Positions 21,455 through 32,421 of a stretch of 64,000 nucleotides of DNA are shown here, piece by piece. The notes under the pieces were generated by a model. That model worked only from the letters and a program-made list of their open reading frames with translations, was not told the origin of the DNA and made no database searches. Position 1 is the first letter of the stretch, and every line of letters begins with the position of its first letter. The DNA comes from Oscheius tipulae. Its lineage: Eukaryota; Nematoda; Chromadorea; Rhabditida; Rhabditidae. The stretch lies in the NCBI GenBank assembly GCA_037178975.1, contig JASJZH010000004.1:5518001-5582000 (forward strand), written 5' to 3'. The position numbers were made by a program, and so were the translations under genes.

Positions 21455-24400
21455 ATGATGGCCGACCCCTTGGCGGATATTGATCGAGCAATTCAGCAGA
21501 TCAAGAGTAAAGCCGAGCCGAAGAGGACGGACATGATCGAGCTCTCCAGGTACCTTTTCTTCCCTCGATTGTTTTTGATGACTCGTTCAGTTTGCTAGAA
21601 AACTTTGAGAAGACGAGCAGCAGCATGAAGAAAGGCGCACATATCAAGAATAAGGCCCAGACAGCTATCGTCCACTTCAACTTGTTCCCGGCTCTACACT
21701 CGTGCGAAGAACTGCTTCCATTATACTTTTTTGTGGTAAACTTTTTGATAAATTTGGATCATTTTGAAGTCACATAATTAGCAGGGACATTTTTAGGGCA
21801 AGTACAGCGAAACACTTGGACTCCATGGCGTCTTCGACATGCTGGAGAAGAAGGAATACTTCCGCAACTCGTTAAAATTCCACGTGATGTGGGCAGAGAC
21901 TCATGCGAAAAAGGGGCATGGACAGCGCTTCCGTGAAATCCTGGAGCTTGCTCAGAAACGTCTGCAGGAGCCGCAGGACATGATCGAGTCCGAATTCAAG
22001 TGAGCTTCTAGCTATAGTGCTAGGTAATCACGACAATCTCAGATCGTTGGCTCAGCAGTATCTTCCCAACTCTAACATCTTTCCGGACGTGACTTCGAAA
22101 AAGAAGGACCGTCGGCGCTCCCACCTAGATGTATTGCAGAAGCTTGCTGATCGTTTTAAAACGGCCAAAAGAGTGACTTCAGAGAAAAGTAGGTATTTTC
22201 ATACTTCGCCAATGAATCAATATGTAGACGTGAAAATCATGCTGAAGCACGAATTTGTGGACAAGATCGGCTACATCCCGGTATCGCCCGAAGAATATGT
22301 CTGGGTGCAGTGGCTGGACGACCAGGGACAACAGGCGGATGAAGATGATATGGATGTTTCCATGCAGGATGCTACCTTACAAGTATATATCATCATCTTC
22401 ATAGAACTTGTTGTTTTCCAGCCTTCTCCCAAAGTCGTTGAGCCCGTGCACACTCCACTCATGCCCAAGATCCCAGATTACATTGTAGACGAGCCGAAAC
22501 TGGAACCTGTACTGGAAATTAGCGAGCCAGAAATTTCGATGGAGAAGAGGCGGCGTATCTTCTCCCCCGAGCAGCCTACGAGAACCAGTCGTTTCCCTAA
22601 TCCGCCCACTCGTAGGTGCTCTTCAGACTGTCATATGACAACTGTTTTAGATATGGCTGAATCGCCTGTTTCCTTCCGCGAGAAGGAGTACCAGAAGGCG
22701 GCCGCCGTGTTCTCGGATACAGTCAATCTAGGTCCTGCACCCTCGAAAGATATCACTATTCCTGTCATTTCTCAGCCAGTTGAGACGTTTGAGGTAGCTC
22801 TATCCGTTTTTTTTGTTTCCGAATTCCTCATTTTAGGTCTACGAGGATGCGGAATCTGTTGCTGTTCCAGCTGTTCAACCGTCGTGTGAACGTCGCCCTC
22901 TCAGTCAACTGAATATCGTGGACCGGATGGATGAGTCTCCTGTCCTAGAAACCAAGGATACGGCGAAGATTCCCGATCCATTCGGCCTCGATTTGAGCGA
23001 CGTGGAAAATGATGACGGCGGATCCCCGTACAACTGTCAGTCGATACCTTTTTACTGTTGTTCTAACAACCAGTTTAGTCGAAGACGATCCTACTCTGGC
23101 AGGACAGCGATACGGGCTCACTGGTGACGCCAAGCCGACTGCGGGAATCGTAACATCCACACCGGCTCCAGGCCTGATGGGATTCGGCCAGAACATCACA
23201 CCGGACGATTTCTTCTCGGTTCCCATTGAGGAAAACTTTGGCTTCATAAAAGTATAATCTGCTCTCCAAGTACGGAAGAAGATTTCAGAAACGACAAAGT
23301 CTTGCTCCGAAAACTGACTTCCGTGCTTCTGCTCAACGATCTTCCGTCACGCCGCCCCAGAAGGAAACAACGATCAGTTCAGCCATGGCTCAAATGACGG
23401 TTAAGTCTCCAGTCGGGGTAGAAGAAGAGGAGAACATCCTGGAAAGAACTGGTATCAACAAGCCGCGCGAGAGCATCAGCACGCAGAGCATCAACCCGTG
23501 GGACAGCTCTGTTCGGGAGAAGATCATGAAGCGCTCGAAGACGCCTCTGGTTCAACACGATTTCCAGGTTCGACTGTCATTGCATTCAGGGCTTTACACA
23601 AGCAACTTTTCAGTATGCCTCGCCAAAAATCTCCCGCAACAAGGATCTCACCGTTGGCGGAATGAAGTTTCACGTCATTGATCTCGTCGGAGAGGGTGGC
23701 TTTGCCAAAGTGTTCAAGTGCGTCGATGAGGAGTCGCAGAAGACGGTCGCCTTGAAGTACGAGGTGCCATCTTGTTCCTGGGAAGTCTACATCTGCGATC
23801 AGCTCCGTTCTCGTCTCCAACAAACTGTCACTCCGTCGGCTAGACGCTCGATCAACTGCGTGATGGAGATCACAGACGCTTTCATCTTTAAAAATTCCTC
23901 CATTCTTATCAACGAGTTTCTTCGTTATGGAACCCTACTAGTGCGTTTTCGTCCGAACTTTTAATCATTTGTCTGATCAGGATTTGAGCAACAAACTGCA
24001 CGGAGGAGCTCATTCTCAGTTGATTCTGCTTTTATCCATCCAGATTGCCACAATTATTCGCGATGTCCAAGCCTGTCAGATAATTCACGGCGATGTCAAG
24101 CCAGACAACATTATGATCCTTCGTGGGTCAGTTTTTCTCGTTTTCACGACTCTTGAGTTTTTTTCTAGAATCGACGAGAATTGGGACATCGAAGAGCTGT
24201 TGACGACGCCTTTGCTTAAGTTCATCGACTGGGGAAGAGCCATCGATATGGCTGCCTTCGAAAAAACTACCAGTTTCAAAGGCCGTGCAGGAACAGCCAA
24301 CTTTGACTGCCCTGAAATGATGATTCGTGGGAGTTTTTTTTCGTCAATCCACCCTTTTTCAGACCGATAAGCCGTGGAACTATCAAACAGATTTCTTCGG

Positions 24401-24722
24401 ATTCGTGGCCACGATGCACGTCTTCATTTTCGGAAAATACTGTAAGCTGCTGACTGTCGGCCGCAATACCATGGACTGTTCTCTCAAAAGGTAAACTGAA
24501 TCATGTTTATAGCCCAAAGGAACGGTTTTCAGACGCTTGGCCTGCCGAGATGTGATGACGAACATCTTTGATCGCCTCCTCAACATTCCCTCTTGTCAAG
24601 AACTGCCCGATTGGAACGAGATCATCGCAGAGATGATTAGTATCTTCCGTCAAGAATTCAGTGCTGTCGAGTGGAGAGCCACAGCTCGGACTTTCAACCA
24701 ATCTCTTCCTGATGACAAGTGA
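21455..24722 (+). CDS. bub-1: BUB1 mitotic checkpoint serine/threonine kinase
   Basis: BUB1 acts at kinetochores in the spindle checkpoint and phosphorylates histone H2A. The N-terminus (MMADPLADIDRAIQQIKSKA) is followed by the Mad3/BUB1 TPR region: LFPALHSCEELLPLYF, LHGVFDMLEKKEYFRNSLKF, HVMWAETHAKKGHGQRFREI and FKSLAQQYLPNSNIFP. The middle is low-complexity, with a NPWD motif (TQSINPWDSSVREKIMKR) just before the kinase as in other BUB1 proteins. The kinase has GEGGFAKVFK, VALKYEVP, IIHGDVKPDNIMIL, LKFIDWGRAIDM, GTANFDCPEMM, DKPWNYQTDFFGFVATMHVF and the short tail FNQSLPDDK. TTTTTAG ten bases before the ATG is a probable trans-splice site. One intron near 24,330-24,362 lacks a usable GT donor in phase, so a base error or odd splice is likely there. 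Confidence 0.93.
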
Positions 24723-25387
24723 CTTTTTGCCCGTTCCTCTTTAGACATGTACAATAAATATTTCAACCTCTCTTTGTCAATTAGACAGGCGATTGTTGTT
24801 AGGATGTTCCACGCTGTATCGGCGATTATGGTTTGACAGGAAACTTTGGGGGAGTCAGGAAAAAAGTGAAGGAGTCGGACAAGTAATACACCGAAGTGTG
24901 CCAAAGAAGAATGCTAGGAATCACTACTCTTGACAAATGGCAGAATGAGAGGATAAAGCAAGAACAAGTTTGGTGGACTGGAGAAAGAGGATACTCTGTC
25001 TCATGATGACGGGCGGAAAAGATAATGCAGATGAGCGAGAACATCGGATCAGAACTATTACTGTATGGACTCCACTTGGCAAAAGGTCTAGAGGCGGGAG
25101 ACCTCGAAGATAGGAAGACGACACTCGAGAGTTAGCGGGCACTGACTGGTAGCACCGAATTGCCGAAGAGTGGTGTACTTTGAGTTCTACGCTAATCGCA
25201 TAGACTTGAAGAACATAATAAATAAAGTCTGTGGATCTGTCACTCGGGTCGAAAAAGTTCATACAAATTTTACATAATGGTAAAAGAAATGACGACAAAA
25301 TTTGCGACAAGAGAAATCACAGAATGGCGAGACAATACTCGTAAAGAGCCAGGGGGTAAAAAAAAGAGATCACTTGTAAATAGAGAA
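24723..25387. other. Convergent intergenic gap
   Basis: The gap lies between the BUB1 stop and the 3' end of the AMSH-like gene on the other strand. An AATAAA-like word at about 24752 could end the BUB1 transcript. Open frames on the minus strand (25,310-24,924) look like chance. I see no gene or repeat here. Confidence 0.5.
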
Positions 25388-27297
25388 TTAGATCTTAGTG
25401 CGTAAATCGACCATGGTTGTGGCGAGTTTCTCCGAGTAGCGAGCATGAGGAGCCTCGGTGAAAATGGGATCGTTCATGGCGCTGTGAGGATGGAACCCAC
25501 TTAACTTGCATCCGCCGATGATCTTCATTCCTTCCGGCGTGATCACATAAGTCCCGATCCTAGGTTTACTGACTCGAAAAAGAGGAAAAACGGGACCAAC
25601 TCATTGAAAGAGGGAGCACAGACGATGGCTACAGCGTCCTCCACAGCAGTTTGGTAGGCATGATGGGTGTGCAGATCGACGGAAGAGAGAAAAGCCGTCT
25701 GGGAGGGATGAGTGTGAATCCAGCCGAAGGTCAGCAGTTCCAAGCGACTCTGAGCCTCGAAGAGCTGAAAATGGGACTCGCATTAGGGAGGCGAATACCG
25801 ACTATAGGCCCAATTTTCAAAATAAGTCTGCTGCCTCTTTAGAAACATTCATTCTATTAAGTCGCCTGTACTTGGCTTTTTTTTAAAGTTCGTGCATTGC
25901 TAAAGTGCGCGCTTATAGCCCGAACAATCCGAGCTCGACCCAGCTCGGTGACCTAACGCAAAACTTCGGTTCAGGAGTGGCACAGACGCTCTGTTGCCCG
26001 GATTATACTGGTTTTCTGGTCTTAAAAATTTACTTTTCAGCCTGCTTAGATATTCCAAAACGTTGTATAACATAGATTCAGACTGAGAGGCGCTGTAAAG
26101 CGCTGATTCTATCATTTCTGGCAGCCCATATATCTGGAACCAAGCCGAACTCACATCTTCCTCTCCCTCAGAGTAGCACGAATTCGGAGTTCCGTGTTGA
26201 CGTGGAAGAATGACGTGAGTGATGATGAGCTTCGACTTGTAGCGGACACCGCAGAGAATTCCACACGTCTCGACGTTGTTGGCTGTAGCCGGTTGTGCCG
26301 CTGCCAGGAACCTGAACACACGTATTTCTGTCAAGAAGAAGACCATAAGAGCCAACTTTTGAGCAATGTCGCCGGCAATGATGACCTTGGCGTCGACTTC
26401 TGCAGCCATCTGATCGAACACGTCTTCGAAAACCTTTTGATCTTGTGGAGTCAGAGCAATGTTGAGCTGACCGAAGGAGATGGCATCCGTTGTGAATCCG
26501 GGGTTCTCGATGCGGGCCTGGTTGCGCTTCTGGATCATCAGAGCCGCTCGGACATTTTCCTCGCGAACGCGTTTTTCCTGCTCCAGCTTGGCTATTAGCT
26601 CCTTCTTCGCAGCCTAAAATTGACTTTTCACACCGAAATGAACGATAGGACAACCTCGGCATCCTCTTCCTTTTGAATACGAGCCAGCTCAGCAAGGAAC
26701 TCCTTCTCGTAGAGATCCTCCAGGTAGCGACGAAGATCCTGAGCCGTTCCGATAGCATAGCGAGCCTTGTTGATCACATCTGTTTTGTAGGGACTGCTCC
26801 AGTCGTTCCAGTTCTTGTGTTTGGGAAGAAGAGACACAGCCAGGCTGAATTGGATAGTGCTCGAGAAAAAAGTAGCATACTTGGAGTATCTGAGCAGCAG
26901 AATGAAGGCCTTCTCGTACTGCTTGTCCCTCAAATACGTCTGAGCCACGTCGTACATCTGGATCATCGTCTTGCAGTATCTGGAAATGGGATATTATACA
27001 TGAAGAAGCTACTTTTGGACAAGATCTTTCTCCCGAATGGACCATTCCAGTAACTCGTTAGACTAAACGCTGTAGAAAAACTGATGTTAAACGGATTGTG
27101 TCTGCAAAGAAGGCAGTTAGAACCAGAAAAATGTACGGAACTCAGTATAAGTATGGCTACCTGTCGATGGGAACCGTGTCCAAGACCTTCGGGTTGTTGC
27201 CCTCGTCCAGAAGCCTCTTCATTCGTGCTCTCGAAGCACACGGCGGCGACTTGGGACTAGTCGAAGACGAAGTGGCCATGGTATGCTCACCTTCCAT
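25388..27297 (-). CDS. STAMBP: AMSH/STAMBP-type JAMM deubiquitinase
   Basis: AMSH is a zinc protease that cuts K63-linked ubiquitin on endosomes together with ESCRT. The start is ATG 27297 ([17 protein letters not shown]), directly after the acceptor TTCATAG; ATG 27279 is an alternative. The N-terminal domain spans the junction [20 protein letters not shown] and then [17 protein letters not shown], as in the MIT-like (USP8-dimer) region of AMSH. A charged helix follows. The catalytic domain has [20 protein letters not shown] with the catalytic Glu, then [20 protein letters not shown] with the zinc-binding HxH and Asp, then [12 protein letters not shown] and [13 protein letters not shown]. It ends VDLRTKI. 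It is the last gene of a close same-strand row, 143 bases after MGME1. Confidence 0.94.
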
Positions 27298-27440
27298 CTA
27301 TGAATAGTTAAAAAGTAATGAACAAATAAGGAGAAATGATGATGGACTGAAAACCCTTTCAAGATATGACATCAAACAACTACACGAAACTTTATTTGTG
27401 AGCATCGTAAAACCCGAAAGGTTGATGAAATAAGCTGTTT

Positions 27441-28379
27441 CTATTCTCTGTACACTCTCTCCCAAGTGCAACGGAAATCCGTCTCGCCTTCCTCAATCCG
27501 CCGCCAGAACTTTTCTCTCAAGTCGAGAAGCCATTCGCTCCAGAGCTCTTCGAGATCCGGCTTTTGAATTTCGGCTACAACTGCCTCTGTCCCACTCCCA
27601 TAGGCCAAAACAATCCGGCCTCTGGTGATAATAGGAAGATGTCTGTAGCTCGGATCGCTGTTGAAGGCTCCTACGTAAGCGGATATCTAATTTTCAGACA
27701 TTCGAAGAAAAACGAGTAAAAAATGCCTGTGTGGGGTAGCCATACAATCCCTTCAGGCCGCCACCTTTTCCATAGTTCACGCTGACAGCCGATCGCTCCT
27801 CGGCCGTCTTCCAGTCGATCATACACGGGCCGTCGGGCAGCTGAAGAACAGCGTCAAAACGGCCGGTATACTGTAGCTCGGGGTGGGTTACGGTGCCTTC
27901 TTGGAGACAATCGACCATTCTGAGGGTGGACAGATAGGGATAGATGGACTGAACAAAGCCGTGTACTTTCTCGTCTGCGTAACTGAAATATCAACTTTTA
28001 GAAAGAATAATACAGGAAGATACCTCAAAAGCTCGTCCTGGCTCATCACTTTGCCCATCTTGTGCTGCCCCAGAAAGTCTTCGATTACTTTGTGGAGACT
28101 TCGGCCAAGACCGGCCCGCTGTTGCATCCATTTTCGGAAGCCCTGGGCTCCGAGTACCTCAATTTTGGCTTTCTGCCAGCGAAGAAGCGCCGTTTTGTCG
28201 CCGATACAACCGTCCAGCATGGAATAGGTGGGCATCAGCTTTCGCTGCTCCTTAGGGATATGAGTTTCGGACCGTGACCAAATCGATGATTGGAAAGCGG
28301 TATCGATGGGTCCTTTGGCAAGGATGTTCCTGTTGCTAGGGAGGTATTGGGTACCGAATGTTACATTTCTAATGGACAT
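27441..28379 (-). CDS. MGME1: Mitochondrial genome maintenance exonuclease MGME1
   Basis: MGME1 is a PD-(D/E)XK single-strand DNA exonuclease that trims mitochondrial DNA ends. The start codon ATG 28379 follows the acceptor TGTGTTTTCAG by three bases. The sequence has KLMPTYSMLDGCIGDKTALL, LGRSLHKVIEDFLGQHK, QYTGRFDAVLQLPDG and the active-site PCMIDWKTAEERS (D..xK). It continues NYGKGGGLKGLYGYPTQ, YVGAFNSDPSYRHLP, RGRIVLAYGSG and ELWSEWLLDLREKFWRRIEE, ending RWERVYRE. The glycine-rich GKGGGLKGLYGYPTQ is where the human protein has the loop before the final substrate contacts. No strong mitochondrial presequence is seen on the short N-terminus, so a 5' extension is possible. Gaps to neighbours are 143 bases (AMSH) and 160 bases (ATG12). 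Confidence 0.87.
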
Positions 28380-28539
28380 CAACTGAAAACACATTGCATG
28401 GAAATAAGACAAAAGTTACCTGATAGAAAAGGAGAAACCATGAAGAGAAGTTGATATAAGATGAAAAATATGATTTATCGCATAATACAAGAACACCCGG
28501 GTCGAATGTGTAGAAGAATAACAAAATAGAAATCACAGA

Positions 28540-28836
28540 TCAGCCCCAAGCGGGAGTAACACTGTAGTGGAACACGAGTTCTTTCTCACCATCGCCAGTG
28601 CCGTAGCATTCGCGGAGAATCTCAAGCGTGTGGTCGGGAGAGGGTGCAAAGGTTTGAGAGATGTAAAGGAAGAGCGACTGATCTGACTGCAGATTCATCA
28701 TTCTACTGAGGGTTTTAGTAAGCTTGGCTACGGTATTGGATTTGTCGAGAGCGAACTTCTTCTGCTTCAGCTGCGGCGCATCAGCAACTGGATGAAGAAA
28801 AATGGTGACTTTGTCGGCTGTGGCTTTGTCCGTCAT
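28540..28836 (-). CDS. ATG12: Autophagy ubiquitin-like protein ATG12
   Basis: ATG12 is joined through its last glycine to ATG5, and the conjugate drives LC3/GABARAP lipidation. The single-exon frame gives 98 residues from MTDKATADKVTIFLHPVADA. It includes FALDKSNTVAKLTKTLSRMM, SLFLYISQTFAPSPDHTL and ILRECYGTG, and ends ELVFHYSVTPAWG. The exposed final glycine and the FAPSPD and Y.....W G pattern are family features. An acceptor, TTCTTTGCAG, ends exactly at the ATG, which suits trans-splicing inside an operon. The N-terminal disordered extension common in other animals is almost absent. Confidence 0.93.
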   Translation of the reverse strand: MTDKATADKVTIFLHPVADAPQLKQKKFALDKSNTVAKLTKTLSRMMNLQSDQSLFLYISQTFAPSPDHTLEILRECYGTGDGEKELVFHYSVTPAWG

Positions 28837-28931
28837 CTGCAAAGAACGGGTGAATCATGCTCACGACTGATAAAAAACTGACTGGGAACAACCTTTGACC
28901 AGAGTCAGAAACAAAAGTACGTCAAATTACC

Positions 28932-29407
28932 TTAGAAAAGGGAAAGAAGAGTGGATCGAAGGAAGAGAAGGACTCCGGAGATAGAGAGCACTGCGATGGA
29001 GTTGAAGAGAGTCCGCTCCCAGGGCTCTAGCATATACAGACCCGTCAGAAGCAGGTATTGAAGGTAATACCACTGAAGACCCTTTACCTGAAGTTAATTT
29101 TTTATTTTGGTAATGGAAAATAGGTTTTTGAACTCTTGAAAAGATGAAATATTTCATAAACTGGATGATGACAACAAGCAGCGGTTTCGCAATTACTTGA
29201 GCGACGTTCATGCGTTGCCTCGTCTTCCTCGAAATTGCCACGCTTTGCTAATTTTTCACTGCCTTTTTGTACATATTCACTCTCGAAAATGTCACGAGTT
29301 TACTAACAAATGTCCTCAATAATCAATTTTAGTTATTACTTCTAAAAATTAAATGAACTTACCGGCTTGAACTCTTCCTTGGGACGAATGATAGTCGAAC
29401 CACTCAT
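28932..29407 (-). CDS. SPTSSA: Serine palmitoyltransferase small subunit (SPTSS)
   Basis: This is a small ER membrane protein that activates the SPT enzyme at the first step of sphingolipid synthesis. Two exons (29407-29363 and 29087-28932) encode about 66 residues. They read MSGSTIIRPKEEFKP, then VKGLQWYYLQYLLLTGLYML, the hallmark LEPWERTLFNSI, and a hydrophobic AVLSISGVLLFLRSTLL. The WYYLQYLLLTGLYMLEPWER core is almost that of human SPTSSA. The intron is 275 bases, longer than most here. It is the first gene of the four-gene minus-strand row; ATG12 begins 95 bases after its stop. Confidence 0.93.
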
Positions 29408-30322
29408 AACAGTCGCGCTGCACCGTCAACTCTCTGCACGGGGAGAGAATGAGATTGATTCCTTTAGCGCTCCTTTCTGATAACGATGACGCAGCTCTGA
29501 AATGTGATTTTTGTGGTCGGTCAGGAAAAAAAGACTAAAAAGGAGTGAATTTAGAAGAGAAAAAACACGAGCTTATCATGTCAGAAAGAATAGATCAGCG
29601 ACGGGTCGAGTTTGCACACTATGTGAGCAAAGAGAACCGCCGGATAAGGGTTAGGAGAAGGGCAAAGTACAACTTTTCGACAGAAATCAGCTTTCTTCGA
29701 GTTTTGAAGCAAAAGAAAAGAGTATGTTTCCAGGACAGCTTTTGTTTTTTGTTTTGCCTTTTCTACTTTCGTAAAACTTCCATCCTATGTGTGCTTTTAC
29801 ATTGTAGTACGTCGTTAATGGAAACGAAGAGAAATTGGTAATGAGAACAACAGAAAGCGTAGGAAATTGAGAAATCCATTTGGCAAGTTTGGATGACCGC
29901 GTATTTTCAATGCGCTCGCAAATTCTTCTTGCTCAAATATTTTCTGCAGTGTTTCATCTCCATTTTCCCCTTCCTGATTTTACAATTGCATTAGCATATG
30001 CTTCAAAACGAATCAGTTTCCGCCATCAATAGAGAGAGTAAACCAAGGACATCGCCTAGAGTTCACCATAAGGGAGCAGACGACATGTTTGTGTCAGGGC
30101 AGCCTGTCTGCCGGGTGTTCTCTGTCTTCTCTGCCCTCTCACGCTATGGCAGCCGTTATCGGCCGATGCACATGCCTCTCTCGCGCTCTCTTCAGCTGTT
30201 GTTAGCCGCAGTAACTACGACACTGCTTTGAAACTTTTTGTTCCTTCCTTTTATCATCTTTTCCCTCGCTCTTCTCAACTTTCAAAATCCGTTTCAGACG
30301 TCAAAATAGCTCGATATTCATC
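29408..30322. promoter_or_regulatory. Divergent upstream region between the SPTSS row and IFRD1
   Basis: The two neighbouring transcription units point away from each other, so this 915-base gap should hold both promoters. It contains no open frame I trust; the plus-strand frame at 29,545-29,841 has no acceptor or family signal. Pyrimidine-rich tracts are frequent near 30,190-30,300, just before the IFRD1 start. I see no defined motif. Confidence 0.5.
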
Positions 30323-32152
30323 ATGGGGAAAGGACGAAACAAGAACAAGGACAAGGACCCGTTCTCTGGTCCTTCTACTCGCCAAAGAGGTAAACACAAA
30401 TATTTTCTCTGAATGAGGACCAAAAGAGCGCTCATTGTGTATTCGCCCAGCTTTCAGTCTGCGCCAGCTCCTATTTTCTAACATGATTTTAAAACCGTAT
30501 AGACGAGGTCGCAAAATTCTGATCAACTTTTCAACAATCCATGTTTCAGATGAGGACAGCGATAGTGACTGTTCCTTCTCCACCCATCTCACCTTCGACG
30601 ACGATATGCGCTCCGTTCAAGGCAACTTTCCCGCTTATTTTATTGATTTTTACGTAACTTTAGGCGAAGTTGACGATGTTGAGACGATAATGGACACCTT
30701 AGCCGAACATCTCGAGAATGCTTCGAATAAAAAGTGAGTTCGTCTTTTCGTTGGACCAGAAAGTCCATATTTTCAGCATTAGCGTCCGTATGTCCGCCCT
30801 ACGTCTCCTGAATCTCGCCTTCACTTCCCATTATGTCCCGGAATTCATCACAAAATACAAATGTACCCTCTCGGACCTCGTCTCCAAAAACCTAAAGAAG
30901 ACGGACGAGGAGTGTGTCGTCTCTGCCCTTCTGCTGGCCAATATGTCCGTTCAGATATGTTAGTACTTTCAAATTTTTTTATCAATATACCTCGAAATGT
31001 AGGCGAGGAAATGAGCGAAGACGTGGCCGAGCCGCTATCGACGATGCGAGCCATCGTGAACAATTCCGCCCGCCCAGAAATGGTCCGATCGACCTGTGCA
31101 CTGAGCATAGCCGTCACCGCCTATCTGTCCTGCGAAGAAGACGCAATCCTGGAAGACTGCGCCAAGTCGCTGAAACAGGCCTGGACTCATCTCAAAGTCA
31201 ACGTCGGCTCGTCGAAACTATTCTCCTCGGCCCTGACCGGCTGGGCTCTTCTTCTTCAGGCCAGTCCAAGAAGTCTCCAAGACGCCGTGAACGACTACCA
31301 GAAACTGACTGCATATCTGCACGGGGACCAGTTGGATGTCCGAGTCACGTGCGGAGAGGTCATCGCCTATGTCTATGAGCTGGCATCGGACAGTCAGGGG
31401 GAGAACTTCCGCTTCCCGAACCACCAGCAGATCATCGAGGTAAGTCTTACTTCTATTCAATGCGAGCTAGCCTTTTACAAGAGTTGGTGTATTGCCAAAG
31501 GACGCTCTTTTGACCCAAGTGGCCCGGGCTCGATGCCGCTGAATGGTTCTTTGCAAAAGTGAGCCGTATATGCTGAATAATGTTGCGAGAGTTTCCAACA
31601 AACATTCACTCTTGTTCGTGTAAAATGGTACAATTTCAGGCGATTGACGGCTACTCGAACGAGTCCTCCAAACAGAAGACAAAGAAGGACAAGCGTGTTC
31701 AACGATACTCTTTCAGGTGAGCGGACACTTCCCTTTCGTGGCTGAAAACCCCATTCCAGACAAATTTACTCCTGCATCGTTGATAAGGAACCGCCAGAGG
31801 TCAAAATTAAATTCGGCCGGGAATCTCTGTCTCTGGATTCGTGCTCAAAAAAGCTCTTTTACGATCTTTGCTGTGATGTAAGTGTTCCTTTTTATCATTA
31901 TCCATGTTTTTCTCAAGGTACTGCATGGAGGAATGATGCGTCACCTGGAGAGTAATCTCCAACTGCGAGAATATTTCGACTTGGGGCCGATTCCGACCCA
32001 GCCGGAGAAAGTCAGCAAAATTGCCAAGGTTTGTCATACTTTTGTATCAGTTTTGAAAAAAAAAACTTCAGATGGCGTTTCACAACGACACGGCCAAGTA
32101 CCGAAACCAGGTCCGGGGAAAACAGCGCGACAAACGGAGCGACTTCTACTAG
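30323..32152 (+). CDS. IFRD1: IFRD1/2-family (interferon-related developmental regulator) protein
   Basis: Members are HEAT/ARM-like proteins linked to transcription and to dormant ribosomes. The start is MGKGRNKNKDKDPFSGPSTR, then a short acidic DEDSDSD segment, EVDDVETIMDTLAEHLENAS, and repeats such as VRMSALRLLNLAFTSHYVPE and CTLSDLVSKNLKKTDEECVV. Later comes MRAIVNNSARPEMVRSTCAL. The C-terminal IFRD domain has EVKIKFGRESLSLDSCSKKL, FYDLCCDVLHGGMMRHLESN and LREYFDLGP, ending QVRGKQRDKRSDFY. The basic KxxRDKR end is diagnostic. One intron (30622-30663) begins with GC rather than GT. A longer intron at about 31441-31640 has an antisense frame with no evident meaning. OSGEPL1 starts 269 bases after the stop on the same strand. 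Confidence 0.93.
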
Positions 32153-32421
32153 ACCTCTACTACTTTTTGTCACATTTTGTTCAGGGATCTATTTCAGCTC
32201 GCTAGAAAACATGGGTCTTTTCTTTCTCTACCAGTGATTGCTCCACCCCTTTCTCTGTTCTAATTGTAAGATTCCGATGCTCCTAGAGTTTTATTTCTCA
32301 TTTCTTATAGAGCATTTTTTTAAAATGAAAACCGGATATTATCTAAGCATGTTTTGTCAGAGAGGCAAACCTCTAGCCTACCCTTTGCGTTGTAAGAATA
32401 AGCTCATACGGCAAGATCCAA

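Noticed and set aside
29545-29841. 98-residue plus-strand open frame
   Set aside because: Lysine/arginine-rich start and hydrophobic end with no homology or splice signals; it lies in a divergent promoter region.
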